From Voacanga thouarsii (lineage: Eukaryota > Streptophyta > Magnoliopsida > Gentianales > Apocynaceae), in the NCBI GenBank assembly GCA_026120185.1, contig JANUWF010002061.1, forward strand, positions 2,356,001 to 2,420,000: DNA of 64,000 bases, given 5' to 3'. Of the stretch, positions 36,600 to 49,053 are shown piece by piece (position 1 is the first letter of the stretch; the number at the start of each line of letters is the position of its first letter). The notes below the pieces were generated by a model. It saw nothing but the letters and a program-made list of their open reading frames with translations. It had not been told where the DNA came from and ran no database searches. Both the position numbers and the translations under genes were made by a program.

Positions 36600-38460
36600 T
36601 CCACTCTCAAATTGCAATACAAAAAAGGAAAAACACATGGCTCAAAGTGGAGACAAGTTTGACAATGTGAAATCTGATATTTAATAATGTAAATTAAACA
36701 AAAATAATAAATATAATTAAATAATAAAAAATAACTCTCCTGTCATTCAAAATTTATAATAAATATTTTAATCGATTAAATGGTAATAATAATTTATTAA
36801 ATATATCTAGTTAATTAATTTTAAATATTTAATTAAATTAATAAAAATTTTCATCTATCTGAACGAAGGAGAGGACTCAAGAATTGATGAAATTCCAAAC
36901 ATGGTCTGCTAAAAGAGGACGGGGAAGGTTGAGACGTGCTCCCCTAGTTGTTTGACCACGAGATATGAACAGTTTGACCTTTTTCAGTGTTCTCGAACCT
37001 CCACCACCCAAACCAAATTTTACTACGTTGATATTTTAGCTAAGACTATCCACTTGCTTGAAGATTACACGGTTGTCGACGTGGCAATTTGCAATTAGAG
37101 TTTCTTTTATTATTTTCAAGAATAGAATCGAAAATTAAAAATTAAAAAAAATTATGGAAAGAGTAAATGTTAAAGAGACATTTCTAATAATTTTTTATTT
37201 TTTGGTAAAATTTATTTTTAAAAAAATATTCCCCTCTGTGTCTCTCTCTCCAATTGTTTCTCCTTATTATGCTTCCTTTCACGAATAACTTTAATTATTA
37301 CGAAGGACAATGAAAGGCAAAATGACAAGCCTATTGACATACGAAGTGTTTACAATTATTTTTCTACTATTTTTTCCCTCTCTATTCCTTCTTTTAGTTT
37401 AGTTAAATTGAGTGCTTAATTAGTTTTTTTTTTCTTTTTTAATTTTGGTAGATGTAGTACTGATTTTATTATCATGATAGAAAGGAGTGAAAATTAGAAC
37501 GGAGTTGCTAAATAAATTTTACAAATTATTTTTTTTTAACAATCAACGACATTATAAGTGCGAGATATTTTTCAAAAATAAATCACGTAGTCATAATTAA
37601 CGTTTATATAATTATCTGAATTATATTTGTTCTTTAATTGAGATCTCAATTTTCAAACAATATAGTGTATAAACATTTAAGGTCGTTGTGAACCCACCAA
37701 TGCCTACTAGTCTTTGTCAATCAAGGTTATTGTGGTTCAAATTAAGCTTTATTTGGACAATTATGAGTTAGGTTTCGTGACCCAACCCAAGTGGCAAGTG
37801 GTGATAAAAATATCAAGTGTTAGTTTCAATGTTACGTAGGCCTTTATTGCCTGCCACACATTTTTACGTTGCCAATGTTGCCCCTGAGCTTCTCCATGTT
37901 TGTAGCGCATCAAGCAAATTCTAGAACAAGAAAAACAATCAATGGACCGCGGTCTGTGTGTGAGCTATAATGTAATAAAGGGTACTATGTGTTTTTCATA
38001 TTCATTAGAATAGATGAAAATTATTTTTCTTTTGAAAAAAATTACATTCATTTTGTTCGATTTAAAATTTAAGTCAAAAAATATTTAAATTTAGATAGTG
38101 AAAATATTTAATATACACTTTTTTTTTACATATGTATAATGCATAATGTAATTTCATATGGATGTAATATACTTTCTTATAAGAAAAATAAAAGCGGAAT
38201 CATTAAATTTAGTTGTAATATCGTATATTAAAATTACTTAAGTTAATTATTATAAAATTAAGAAAAAGAAAATATATATTTGGCTTCAATTTCATCAATT
38301 GTTCATGACAAAGGTTTTGGAAAAGAAATTATTAATACGCCACGGACGAATTTTTAATTTGCTCTGCCAGTGATGGTGAGAAAAATACAGATGAATTTTT
38401 TTTCGTCCATTGCATGATTATTACGTGATATCTTTTAAAAGTAAAAATACAGATGAATTC
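36600..38460. other. AT-rich intergenic DNA
   Basis: No gene or bounded element was recognised beyond the PRR5 upstream region. Confidence 0.4.
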
Positions 38461-39390
38461 ATCGCAACAAATCGAGAATGATTTTTATAGATCTACTACA
38501 CATTTTGAGATCAATCTATATTCAAAATTCATATCTTGGACTTTTACCTTTCACACAAAAAACGAAATCAATAATTTTTATCTTTGTTAGCAATGAAAAA
38601 AAATCGAAATTTACTTGTTCATCGCCACAAGTTATGAATCTTCTTACAAGATTCTTGTCAATTTATGAGGTTTTAAGAATGTTTACCCTTCCACAATAGC
38701 AAGTGGGTAATGGGTGACTTTGACTTCTAGACATTTCCAAATTACAGTGCCGTTGTTCATTTTTTTTTAAGAGAGTTGAAAAATAGAGGTATGTTGAGAA
38801 AGAAAATGGAAAAAAAGAATCAAATGTCTCGAAAATTGTGTCATTAATTCTATTAGAGATAAAGAGTTAGCGCTCATTGAGTAATATTCTTTTGAGGGTA
38901 TTTTAATCTATTTAAAAAAAGGAAATACAAATGACTTTATCGCAACAAACCGATAATAATTTCCATGGATCTGTTACACATTTTGGGATCAATTTATATA
39001 AAAATTTTACATCTTAAACATTTACCATTCACATAAAATACGAAAATCAGTGAATATTTATTTTGTCCGTAATTAAAAAAAAACCAAAAATTGCTTGTTT
39101 ATTGCCACAAGTTACGAACCTTCTTACAAGATTCTTCTCAATTCATAAGGTTCTAAGGATACTTACCCTCTCACAATGGCAAGTGGACAATGGAAAACTT
39201 TGACTTCTGGACATTTTCAAATTATAGTGCCATGTTCTTTTTTTTTTTTTTTTGTGAAAGGATTGAAAAACAGATGTATGTTGATGAATAAAAGAGAAGA
39301 AAAGAGTAAAATGTTTTGAAAATTGTATCATCGGTTCTATTTAAGGGAAAGAGTTGACGTCCATGAAGTAATATGTAAGGACAAAAATAC
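38461..39390. repeat. Diverged tandem duplication, period about 478 bp
   Basis: Direct copies at about 38461-38938 and 38939-39390. Shared blocks in order are ATCGCAACAAA, TACACATTTTG, GCCACAAGTTA, CTTACAAGATTCTT, AGCAAGTGG versus GGCAAGTGG, CTTTGACTTCT and GACATTTTC or GACATTTCC. Similarity is roughly 80 percent by eye. No conserved reading frame is seen. Confidence 0.65.
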
Positions 39391-39789
39391 TTTCATGTGA
39401 TTAAACAATCAAACTTGACAGAAGTACAAGTCCAAAATATTTTAGTAATATGAGTATTACTTTTGGATTTTTTAAATTTGGATACAAAATTTAAAATTTT
39501 AGATAGTTTAGGTACTACATAAGTTTTTTGTCCTAAAGAAAAAAGATGATGTGTAAAAGGCTAAAAACTTAGATTGTGATTCAGTGATTAACCAACGTAT
39601 TGTAATTTGTAGAATTTAATTTTTATATATTTTATTTTGAATTATTTTAAAATAAATGTTCTTTCACTTCACCTCTTAAATCATAGATTATGCTAATAAT
39701 TTGAATATAATTAAATATTTAATTACATTTAAGCGATTGGATTATGGTGAGTTTGTTTGAATATAATAACAAATTATTAAATGTGTAGG

Positions 39790-40544
39790 TAGGGGGTGAT
39801 AATGTTGAACATGATACGAAAACAATACAGTTATAGCGAGTTAGAGTTGGGATTTCGCGGGTTCGGGTTGATCCGTTTAACTTTAAACGTCTTCATGTCA
39901 TAAATGTGTTCAATTTGTTTTAACCCGCGAATTAATTTAACTTTTTTTTTAATACTTATATTTAATACATTTTCTAATACTTTACAAATTTCACTATAGA
40001 AAATTAAATAATTTAATTTTATTATATGAATTAATTGAATATTAATAATGAGATACCTATTAATGAGGCTTCACATTCATCATACATTAATGTTAATATT
40101 GTTTGAAGTTTGTTAGATATCAACGTATTAAGTAAATTGGATATTTGTTTAGAATTTTTAAGATTAAATTTTATAAATTTATTGAGATTTCTAGATATTT
40201 AGTTAGATGGGTTGTTACTTTATTAGCTATTTAAGACTTTATGGGTTATTTTAATTTTATGTGGTTTGATTTGAATTTTTAAAATTTTTTGTGGAATAGA
40301 TGGACAGGTTGGCATGTTTAGTAGGTATGCGGGTTAGCGGGTTGACATATTTAGTAATTATCTATTTAATTTTTGTGTCTAATCGTTTCGTGTCATGTCA
40401 ACCAATTTATTAATCGTATTGTATTCGAGTTATAAAAATTAAATACATTTATTAATTCAATCGTGTTCGGATTGATATGTCGTGTATAATTATCCTAAGT
40501 TGTCATGACCCGTCAACACAAATACGACACGCTTGCAACCCCTA
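39790..40544. mobile_element. hAT-like non-autonomous element
   Basis: The left end begins TAGGGGGTGATAATG and continues with GATTTCGCGGGTTCGGGTTG. The right end, read on the minus strand, begins TAGGGGTTGCAAGCGTGTCG and continues with TTGACGGGTCATGAC. TAGGGGTGGCAA-type ends with nearby CGGGTT boxes are typical of plant hAT elements. There is no transposase frame. The 8-bp target duplication is not convincing (TGTGTAGG versus ATATAGGG). Confidence 0.5.
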
Positions 40545-41130
40545 ATATAGGGTTAGATAAGTCTAAAGTAAAGTTAAAAGAGGGAATATGTCTCGAAAAA
40601 CAAAAATACATAAAATAACAAATTTTTTGAATTAAAACAAAATTTTGAATTGAATAGATTTAGAAGAATTCTTGGCCAGTTAAAGCCTTAATGCCCCTGG
40701 ATATCTACTTTTTAAAAATTTTTCGAGCAACTCTATTCTTACATTCCAAAGATGTAAGTAGATTGTAATTTTTTATAATTCTATTAATTTTAAAATAATT
40801 ATAATTTATTTATTTTTTCGATAATTATTATATATTTCTATAATACATTTATTCTCTATCTTAACATAATTTTGACCATACATATTTAATAATTATTTTT
40901 ATTATATTTAAATAAATACATCTCAAAATAATTCATATATACTTATAAATGAGAAATTAGTCTTTTTTTATTTTTAAAATTTGTAACTTGTAATGCTTTT
41001 ATTCTTAATATTCTATTATTCTAGTCTGTAATGAAATTAAAGATTGTTATTGTGGTACATGGTCCCTAATGAAATTAAGGACTATCACCATAATTCGTAA
41101 TACATTACATTAAAAAAAATTATAAAGTAC

Positions 41131-41679
41131 TTAACGTGTTATAATTTCAGCTCCTACTTTTACTGGTGATGGTTTAACAATTAATTTTCCTAGGGAACAT
41201 GCAGTACATGTGAATTTTTCTGATGTTAATATCCTTTTATTTTTTAAAGGATGACCATGAGTATTCTCAATGATTCTTCTCATCATGGTAGATCCCGGAT
41301 GACCAAACCGGTCATGCCAAATGCTAAAAGTAATAGGATCAGTAAACTTCCGGTTTACTAGATGATGAATTTCAATTGTACGTATTTTTACAAAATATAG
41401 ACCAAGAGAAAAAGACGGCAGCTTTTCTAATACCGATTTCTTACCCAAATGCATTTGAGTAATAAAAAGATGCTCAATCCCATTTTCCTCATTTGTTTCA
41501 ACATGATACCCATTTCTCGTGATATCTTTAAAACTCAATAAATTTCTTCCGAATTTTGAGGAAAATAGTGTCTTATCAATAATAATTGTTGTTCCTTTAG
41601 GCAACAATATACTAGCTCTTCCTGAGCCCTCAATTACATTTGCACTACCGTTTATCGTATAAATATTTATTTCTCCCAT
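41131..41679 (-). pseudogene. Copia protease end and GAG-pre-integrase region, element B
   Basis: An open minus-strand stretch of 182 codons contains WHDRFGHPG, then CTACSLGK: the HHCC zinc-binding module at the start of copia integrase. It stops right after KPSPVKVGAE, where the integrase core should begin, at the left edge of the element. Confidence 0.75.
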
Positions 41680-42912
41680 TTTGAGATCGAAAAATATTTC
41701 TCATTTTTTAGTATGGTGTGTGTAGTTCCACTATCAATAATGCATACATCATCATTAATAATAACCTATCCGAACACAAATATATATATGTAAACGTAAA
41801 TATTATTAGAATAGAATGAAAATGAAAATACAAAAATATCGTGGTGAGGCTTTAGTTCTTTTGGACACCGCCATCACCAATTAAATGGTCTATCCTACCG
41901 TCTGGGTGTTCAAAAAATCCGATACATCCATATGGGTAATATTGATATTAAGATCTTCAGGATCACTATCGTCATCCTCAGCATTATTTATTGGATGTTG
42001 AGAAAAATTTGCTTCCACATTTTTATTTTTCAATGAAGCTTGATACAATTCAACTAAATGCTTAGCCGCATGTACGCTTTCGTGACCAATGACCTTTCAT
42101 GCCACATCTATAACATATATCCTCATGCTTTTCTTCAATTTCTTTTTCTTTTCCCTTTTGATCTTTTCTCGTTCCACTTCGTGGCCGTATTTCTCACAAT
42201 TTGATTATAATTGTGATAAGGGAAATATCGAGCGTGTCTACGACCATAACCACGACCACGGTCACGGCCACGGCCACGACCACGACTATAACGATGGCTT
42301 CGCTGGAGCCAACAACATTCACTTCGGGAGTGCTGTAGAGCCGCTTGGTCCGGCTTCATGATTTCTCAATAATAACTCATTATTTTTCTCTCGCAATGAG
42401 GAGGGCAGTAATTAAATCAGAATTTTGTATACCCCTTTTCTCGATATTGTTGTCGTAGGACAATATTCGAGGCATGAAAGGTGGAGAATGTCTTCTCCAA
42501 CATATCTTCATCAGCTCACTTTTTCTCCGCATAATTTTAATTGAGATGTAATTTTATACATTGCGGAGCTATATTCATTCACGGTTTTAAAATCTTGCAA
42601 CCTCAGTGCAACTATTCATACCGTGCAAGAGGTAGTACGACCATCTTCAGTGGTCAAATCTTTCTTTTAAATTTACCCATAGGCCATATGGATCTTTTTT
42701 GGTAAGATATTCCATTTTCAAATTTTCATCGAGATGACGACGAATAAAAATCAAAGCTTTAACCTTGTGTTGTGCGGATGCACTATTATTTGCTTGAATA
42801 GTTTCACTAAGGCCTTCGCATTTAGATGCATTTCCGCATCGAGAACCCATGACATATAATTTTTTCCGTAAATATCAAGGGTTACAAATTCGAGTTTCGC
42901 GATGTTAACCAT
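41680..42912 (-). pseudogene. Copia gag, element B (frameshifted)
   Basis: ATG at 42912 starts MVNIAKLEFVTLDIYGKNYM. A frame change near 42800 leads to KALIFIRRHLDENLKMEYLT and LWVNLKERFDH, the conserved gag core. A basic RGRGRGRDRGRG stretch follows near 42200-42260, then a CYRCGMKGHW zinc knuckle near 42090-42120. The frames are not continuous, so no full gag protein can be made. Confidence 0.8.
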
Positions 42913-43014
42913 AGAGATCAATAATTGCGTACTGTCTTCCGGCTTTGGTAACTGCAGTAAACTCGTGCTTAGTCTTCCGGCTTTTGTACTCGGTAGAGAC
43001 TCGTGCTGATAACG

Positions 43015-43366
43015 TGTTATAAAATTAGGGTAGTGTTAGAATAAAATCTTCACACTACACACTAATAAAACTCTAACTATTTTGCACAAGAATTTCTCTC
43101 TTTCTTTTCTCTCACAATTTTCTCTAATCTTTCTTTCACTAATCTTTCTTTCACAAAATAATGGTGTATTACAAGCTTAGAGAATAGCTCTATTTATAGA
43201 GCTCTAATTAGTGGATTACATCATTGCATACATCATCTTCCACTAATCTTAATTAGTGGTGTCTCCACTAAATGGTGGACATCCATAAAAATCTTCTAAT
43301 TATTCACATAAATCCATAATTAGTGGAGCCTCCACTAATTAATAAATATTCCAATAATTCATAATA
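43015..43366 (-). repeat. 5' LTR of copia element B (inverted)
   Basis: 352 bp. On the minus strand it runs TATTATGAATT...TTTTATAACA and is followed by CGTTATCAGCACGAG, as in element A. It is identical to the 45467-45818 LTR, in inverse orientation, except for two positions. Confidence 0.9.
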
Positions 43367-45342
43367 ACAGCATAAAAAGGATCTTGCTTGGACAACATCA
43401 TTAAATTATCTTGATCCGCGCACAAGCGCATGTAAACTTGAAGTTCAAAAGATAATTCATTTGCAAAGCATTGCAAATCAAATGCCAGACGCTTTTGTTG
43501 ACTCCGGAAGAGTTAAAAATCGCATATTCCAACCTATAAATGCTCCTATTCGAATTGAAGTTCCAAGCAGAACAAAATATTATACCTATAGTCGTTGAGT
43601 CAAAAACACGCCGAAGCGTGGCCGACCTCTTGGTTCTAAAGATAAAAATCCTCGAAAGAAAAGAGGATTAAATGATCCGAAGATCATATTGAAGAAAAGA
43701 ATGATAAAGACCAAGAGAGAAATGATGACAAAGAGCCGTAAGTTGATGAAAGTAACACCGAAATTTCTATCAATTATACCATTTCCTGTAGAAGTTGGAA
43801 TCGGATAGAAACCGTTATTGATAATATATTTGCATACAATATATCTCTTGATGTTACATAGGATAATGATGATCCCGAACCAATATCGCTTGATGAATGT
43901 CGGCATAGAAAAGATTGGTCGCAATGGAAAGATGCGATTCAATCGGAGTTAAATGCATCGGCAAAACGTGAAGTCTTCGGACTCGCGATCCGAACACCGA
44001 AGGTATAAAACCTGTTGGCTACAAATGGATATTTGTGCGAAAGCGCAATGAAAAGAGTGAAATCGTTCGATATAAAGCGCGATTAGTAGCCCAAGGTTTT
44101 TCACAAAGACCAGGTATTGAGTATGATGAAACTTATTCTTCTATTGTTGATGCTATTACACTCCGATATCTTATCAGTTTGGCAAGACATGAAAAGATAG
44201 ATATGCGCCTATTAGATGTTGTCACCTGCTTACTTGTATGGAAATTTAGAAAATGATGTTTACATGAAAATCCTCGAAGGATTTCATATGCTCGAAGCAT
44301 ATAAACAATATCCTCGTGAAAATTACTCCATCAAGTTGCGTAAATCATTATATGGCCTGAAGCAATCTGGCGCATGTGGTTTACACGTCTTAGTGAATAT
44401 TTATTGAAAGCGGGATTTAAAAATGACCAGGTATGTCCATGCGTTTTTATTAAGAAATCTGGTTCTAAATTTGTGATATTAGCTATATATGTTGATGATA
44501 TTAATCTTATTGGAACTCCGAAGAGCTCCAAGAAACAATTGATTATTTAAAAAGAGAATTCGAAATCAAGGATTTTGGTAAAACCAAATTTTGCCTTGGT
44601 TTACAAATTGAACATTTGGAGAGTGGAACATTTATTCATCAATCAACATATACAGCAAAAGTGCTAAAAAGATTTTACATGGACAAAGCACATCCATTGA
44701 GTATTCCAATGATCGTGCGATCATTAAATGTGGATAAAGATCCTTTCCGACCTCAAGAAAATGATGAAGAACTCCTTGGTCCTCAAGTACCATATCTCAA
44801 GTGCAATTGGTGCATTGATGTATCTTGCTAATAATACACGACTCGATATTGCTTTTGTTGTCAATTTATTAGCAAGATTTAGTTCTTCACCAACACGACG
44901 ACATTGGAATGGAATTAAACAAGTCCTTCGATATCTCCAAGCAGCTACTTCTTCAAATCATACTGAAATTATAGCCATTCATGAAGCAAGTCGAGAATGT
45001 GTATGACTAAGATCCATGATTCATTATATCCGAGAAAGTTGTGGATTATCATCAATCAAAGGTATTCCAACTCCTCTTTATGAAGACAATGCAGCTTGCA
45101 TAGCTCAATTACGAGAAGGATATATTAAAGGAGATCGGACAAAACATATTTCACCAAAATTCTTCTTTACTCATGAACTCCAGAAGAAAGGTGAAATTGA
45201 TGTGCTACAAATTCGGTCATGTGATAACCTCGCAGATATTTTCACGAAGACTTTACCGACTACAACATTTGAAAAGTTGAGATATAAAATCGGTATGCGT
45301 CGGTTTAAAGATTTAAAGGAATCATCTCATCAGGGGGAGTAA
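43367..45342 (+). pseudogene. Copia RT and RNase H, element B (frameshifted)
   Basis: Plus-strand pieces contain FVRKRNEKSE-like linker followed by ARLVAQGFSQRPGIEYDETY (44035-44256), LRKSLYGLKQSG (44216-44407), the RT catalytic YVDD region (IYVDDINLIG, near 44488), and RNase H blocks YEDNAACIAQL, TKHI and DNLADIFTKTLPT (45016-45342). Several frameshifts and stops break the polyprotein. Confidence 0.85.
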
Positions 45343-45456
45343 TAAATGGACATATAGAATAGTGTACTCTTTTTCCTTTACTAGATTTTTTCCCACCTGG
45401 GTTTTTATCTAGTAAGGTTTTAACGAGGCATATTCTTTATGTAATGGATGGACATC

Positions 45457-45466
45457 CAAGGGGGAG
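45457..45466 (+). other. Polypurine tract of copia element B
   Basis: AAGGGGGAG directly precedes the LTR start, as required for plus-strand DNA priming. Confidence 0.75.
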
Positions 45467-45818
45467 TATTATGAATTATTGGAATATTTATTAATTAGTG
45501 GAGGCTCCACTAATTATGGATTTATGTGAATAATTAGAAGATTTTTATGGATGTCCACCATTTAGTGGAGACACCACTAATTAAGATTAGTGGAAGATGA
45601 TATATGCAATGATGTAATCCACTAATTAGAGCTCTATAAATAGAGCTATTCTCTAAGCTTGTAATACACCATTATTTTGTGAAAGAAAGATTAGTGAAAG
45701 AAAGATTAGAGAAAATTGTGAGAGAAAAGAAAGAGAGAAATTATTGTGCAAAATAGTTAGAGTTTTATTAGTGTGTAGTGTGAAGATTTTATTCTAACAC
45801 TACCCTAATTTTATAACA
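45467..45818 (+). repeat. 3' LTR of copia element B
   Basis: 352 bp, TATTATGAATT...ATAACA. TATAAATA at 45635-45642 is a strong TATA box pointing toward the PSRP1 gene, whose ATG is 526 bases past the LTR end. The first 150 bases hold six alternating copies of ATTAGTGG/CCACTAAT. The base after the LTR starts CTTAC; CTTAA lies close to the left edge of the element (41130-41134), a weak candidate for a target duplication. Confidence 0.9.
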
Positions 45819-46343
45819 CTTACTAATAAATACTAACCAAAATAGTTTAAGATTCTTATATTTTAACACTGCATACGTGAATTTGGTCCACAGGTGAGGC
45901 TGTGGGGGTTCGCCTAAAAATTTCATTTGCAACGGGTTGGGCTGCTCCATTGGAATTTGACGAACTTTGACCTGGGTTTTTCGTTTTGTTCTTCCGACAT
46001 TGCAACACATGGACCAAACCAGAGTTATCCTCTTGGATATGACCGCGGCACAGAGATGGGCACCGGACAATCGCCCTGTGGGGACCATGGAATGGTAACA
46101 CTGCGGAGTCACGTATTATCCATCATCTGAATCCTGAATCTGGATAATGAATCGGACTGGCCACGTCTGTCTTGCTGAGCAGTGACCCCTCTTCCCTAAT
46201 GGCAATTTCTTGAATATTTCAAAGTCTAATTTTCTTCACTCTTCGCTCGGGCGATTTGATTCTCTGTTTCATTTTACTCTCGTCTCACTCGCGTGTTCTG
46301 AAGCTTTTGTTGGTTTTCAGATTTTGGCGACTAGGATCCAAGA
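45819..46343 (+). other. Promoter region and leader of PSRP1
   Basis: About 525 bp between the copia LTR and the PSRP1 ATG. It is GC-richer than the LTR. No clear TATA box was recognised. Confidence 0.4.
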
Positions 46344-49053
46344 ATGGCGATCGCTTCCCCTACTTTACAAACCCCCTCCCGTCATTCCTTTCTCTCCTGT
46401 TTCTCCTCATCTTCTACCAATTGTTCTACTTCAGCTGTATCCCTTGCAAGCTGTTCTACTAAGTCTCAGCTCTGCTCATTATCCTCAAGCAGCTTCTTAG
46501 GTTCGGGGTTCAGGTGCCTTGATATCGGTACTTTCAAAATTATCTCAAGAAGAACAATGGGCATAAGAATGGCATGGGATGGTCCTCTCTCGTCTGTGAA
46601 ATTAATCCTTCAGGGTAAAAACATCGAGGTATTCCCCATTTTTTCACTTTTCTAGGTATATCTATGTTCTGAAGGAAAGGAAGAGTCTTTGATTATTTTG
46701 GCTGGTGGGTTAATGGGAAATTACTCAGTTTTAAGGATTATTGGCTGAAAGATAACAAATTGGAAGCTGTTTGCCATTGCAGTTAACCCCGACTGTGAAA
46801 AGCCATGTCGAAGAGAAGCTGGGGAAGGCAGTTCAAAAGCACAGCCATCTGGTTAGGGAAGTGGATGTTAGGCTGTCTGTTCGAGGGGGAGAGTTAGGAA
46901 AAGGTCCAAAAGTTCGAAGATGTGAGGTATGCCACATATCCGTCAGCTGTTTCTTATTGCGTCAGAGGGGTTCGTTTTGCTAATTATCTAAAATATTTTT
47001 CAGGTAACATTGTTTACCAAGAAGCATGGAGTGGTTCGGGCAGAAGAGGATGCAGAGACACTTTATGGGAGTATTGATTTGGTTGCATCAATCATACAGA
47101 GGAAATTGAGGAAGATTAAAGAGAAAGACTCAGATCATGGTCGTCACATGAAGGGTTTTGACAGGCTAAAGGTTCGGGATCCTGGTTTACTAGCCCTTGA
47201 GGAGGACTTAGAGACAGTTGCTGATGTAGAAGATAAAGAAGAGGACTTTGCCAATAAGGTTTGCCCTCTATTAGTTTCCTTCTCTGCATATTTCATTTAA
47301 TAAACAGTGAGTACAATACTATTTGGCATGTGAGTATGAGTAATATTTGTGCCTTTGCTTTTAATATCATTGTTGTACATGTCCAGAGCCATAGTCATTG
47401 CCTCCAAAACATACCTTTCCTCACCATTTAAAGGTTTTTTTATTTACTCTCTAATCACATTTGCATTACTTAGGTTAGAATTTGCATTATGTTGGTAATA
47501 GCATTTTTCCATATTTGGCAAATTACAGGAACTGTCTAAATAGCTTACATATGCCATTAGAGTTCTATTTTTGCGTTATGTTCGCTTAAGGCTCACAATG
47601 TTGAATTGCACCTGAATCACTAAAGAATACAGAACACAAATTGGAGAGGTTGCTTGTGCATTGATACACTCTTTGCAAAATTTCCTTTATGGTTTTTATT
47701 ATTAATATTTTTTTTGGTAATTGCTCGCTTTGTGTTTCCTTCAGTGCAGGATAGTTGATTATAGGCACTACAGTTTGCATTACTTTTTTCCTCTTCAGAA
47801 TGTAGCTATTTTTAATAAGATAATCTTTTACTTACTGTATTTCTGTATGCAATGCTAATTGCCTCCAATGTTGTCACTTTGTGAAGCCGAGGGACTTTTA
47901 GCAATGAAAACTGTATTTGCTTGCTATATTCTGCAACAGTCTCCCCGATGAAAGTAATGATGCAAGTATACTTGTGTTAATTTAAATATTGGTCTATGTA
48001 GCAAGTGTTAGTGGCTGTTTTTTTACCTCCACTTTTGTTTGCTACAAAATAGTCTTGAGTTCATAGGGTGACATTTCGTCGTTTTATATAATAATTTGGT
48101 GCAGTCAATTGTTTTGATGTTCTTTTGGTTTGTATCTGAGTTTTTGTTTGTTTGTTGCTTCTTTTGTTTGTTGTGGGGGATAATTTCATTCATTTTTATC
48201 ATGCATCTTGTGTTACCGATGATTCGTAATTATACCTTGCGATTAAGCATTTGAATTAGTTACCTTCCAGTTCCATTTTCATTCATTTGGATCTTGCCAA
48301 TTATATGACTTGGTATCTTATAATTCTTTTTGTGAGAACTAGCTGGCAAAAGACTTTCTTGCACTTGAATCTTTTAGCATATGACAGAAGGAATCCAATT
48401 AGGATAATCTGCTTTGCTGGAGGAGTTATAATGCGAGAGAGCCAAAAATCAATGTAACTGATTCCCATATGAAGCATGTTCCACTGTATAAGAGTATATC
48501 TCCAAACTGACAATGGTTAAGCTCCAATTAAATTTGACCAATAGTTTGCATTATCCTGTGAAATTAACTTTTTGGTAGGATTTGGTCAATCAAATGTAAG
48601 TGAAGATAATGTTTCAACTCAGAACATGTTATTCTGTAATAGTAGAAATAAGATTATCCACCTTTGTTATATGTTTTACGGGCAAAATTAGAATCTCATT
48701 TCAAATCAATGTATTTTTCCAGATTGTCCGCACAAAACACTTTGATATGCCACCCTTGACTGTTTCTGAAGCCATTGAACAGTTGGAAAATGTTGATCAT
48801 GACTTCTATGGTTTTCGGAATGAAGAAACAGGTGAGATTACTGTGCTTTCCATTCACTTTTTGATTAGTACTAAATATTGAGTCCTTGTGTTTAGTGGTT
48901 GATTGTTATGCTTAAGATTCAGGCGAGATTAACATTATGTACAAAAGAAAAGCTGGTGGTTATGGACTTATTATTCCTAAGGAGAATGGTAAAGCAGAGA
49001 AATTGGAGCCACTGCTGGTTGAGCTTGCCAGAGAACCGTCCATGGCAGAATAG
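46344..49053 (+). CDS. PSRP1: Plastid ribosome-binding factor PSRP1 (hibernation promoting factor, long form)
   Basis: Five exons: 46344-46628, 46783-46926, 47004-47258, 48723-48831, 48923-49053. The CDS is 924 bp, 307 aa, with continuous phase and GT-AG borders. Residues 1 to about 65 are Ser/Thr-rich and lack acids ([20 protein letters not shown]): a plastid transit peptide. About 85-195 is the S30AE/HPF domain ([54 protein letters not shown]). The C-terminal domain, about 240-300, carries [40 protein letters not shown] and YGLIIPK, which mark long-form HPF. Such factors bind the 30S decoding site in the chloroplast and silence or pair ribosomes in the dark or under stress. Length agrees with known PSRP1 (about 300 aa). 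Intron 3 is long (1.46 kb). Confidence 0.93.

Larger units (their letters stand above)
41131..45818. mobile_element. Copia element B with inverted 5' half
   Basis: Same family as element A. From left to right: integrase N-terminus, protease/gag and LTR (43015-43366) all on the minus strand; then, starting within a few bases of that LTR, RT and RNase H on the plus strand, polypurine tract, and LTR (45467-45818). The two LTRs are therefore in inverted orientation, and the outer edge of the 5' LTR abuts internal pol sequence. This is the product expected from inversion of the LTR-gag-integrase half, or from self-integration before insertion. Confidence 0.8.
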
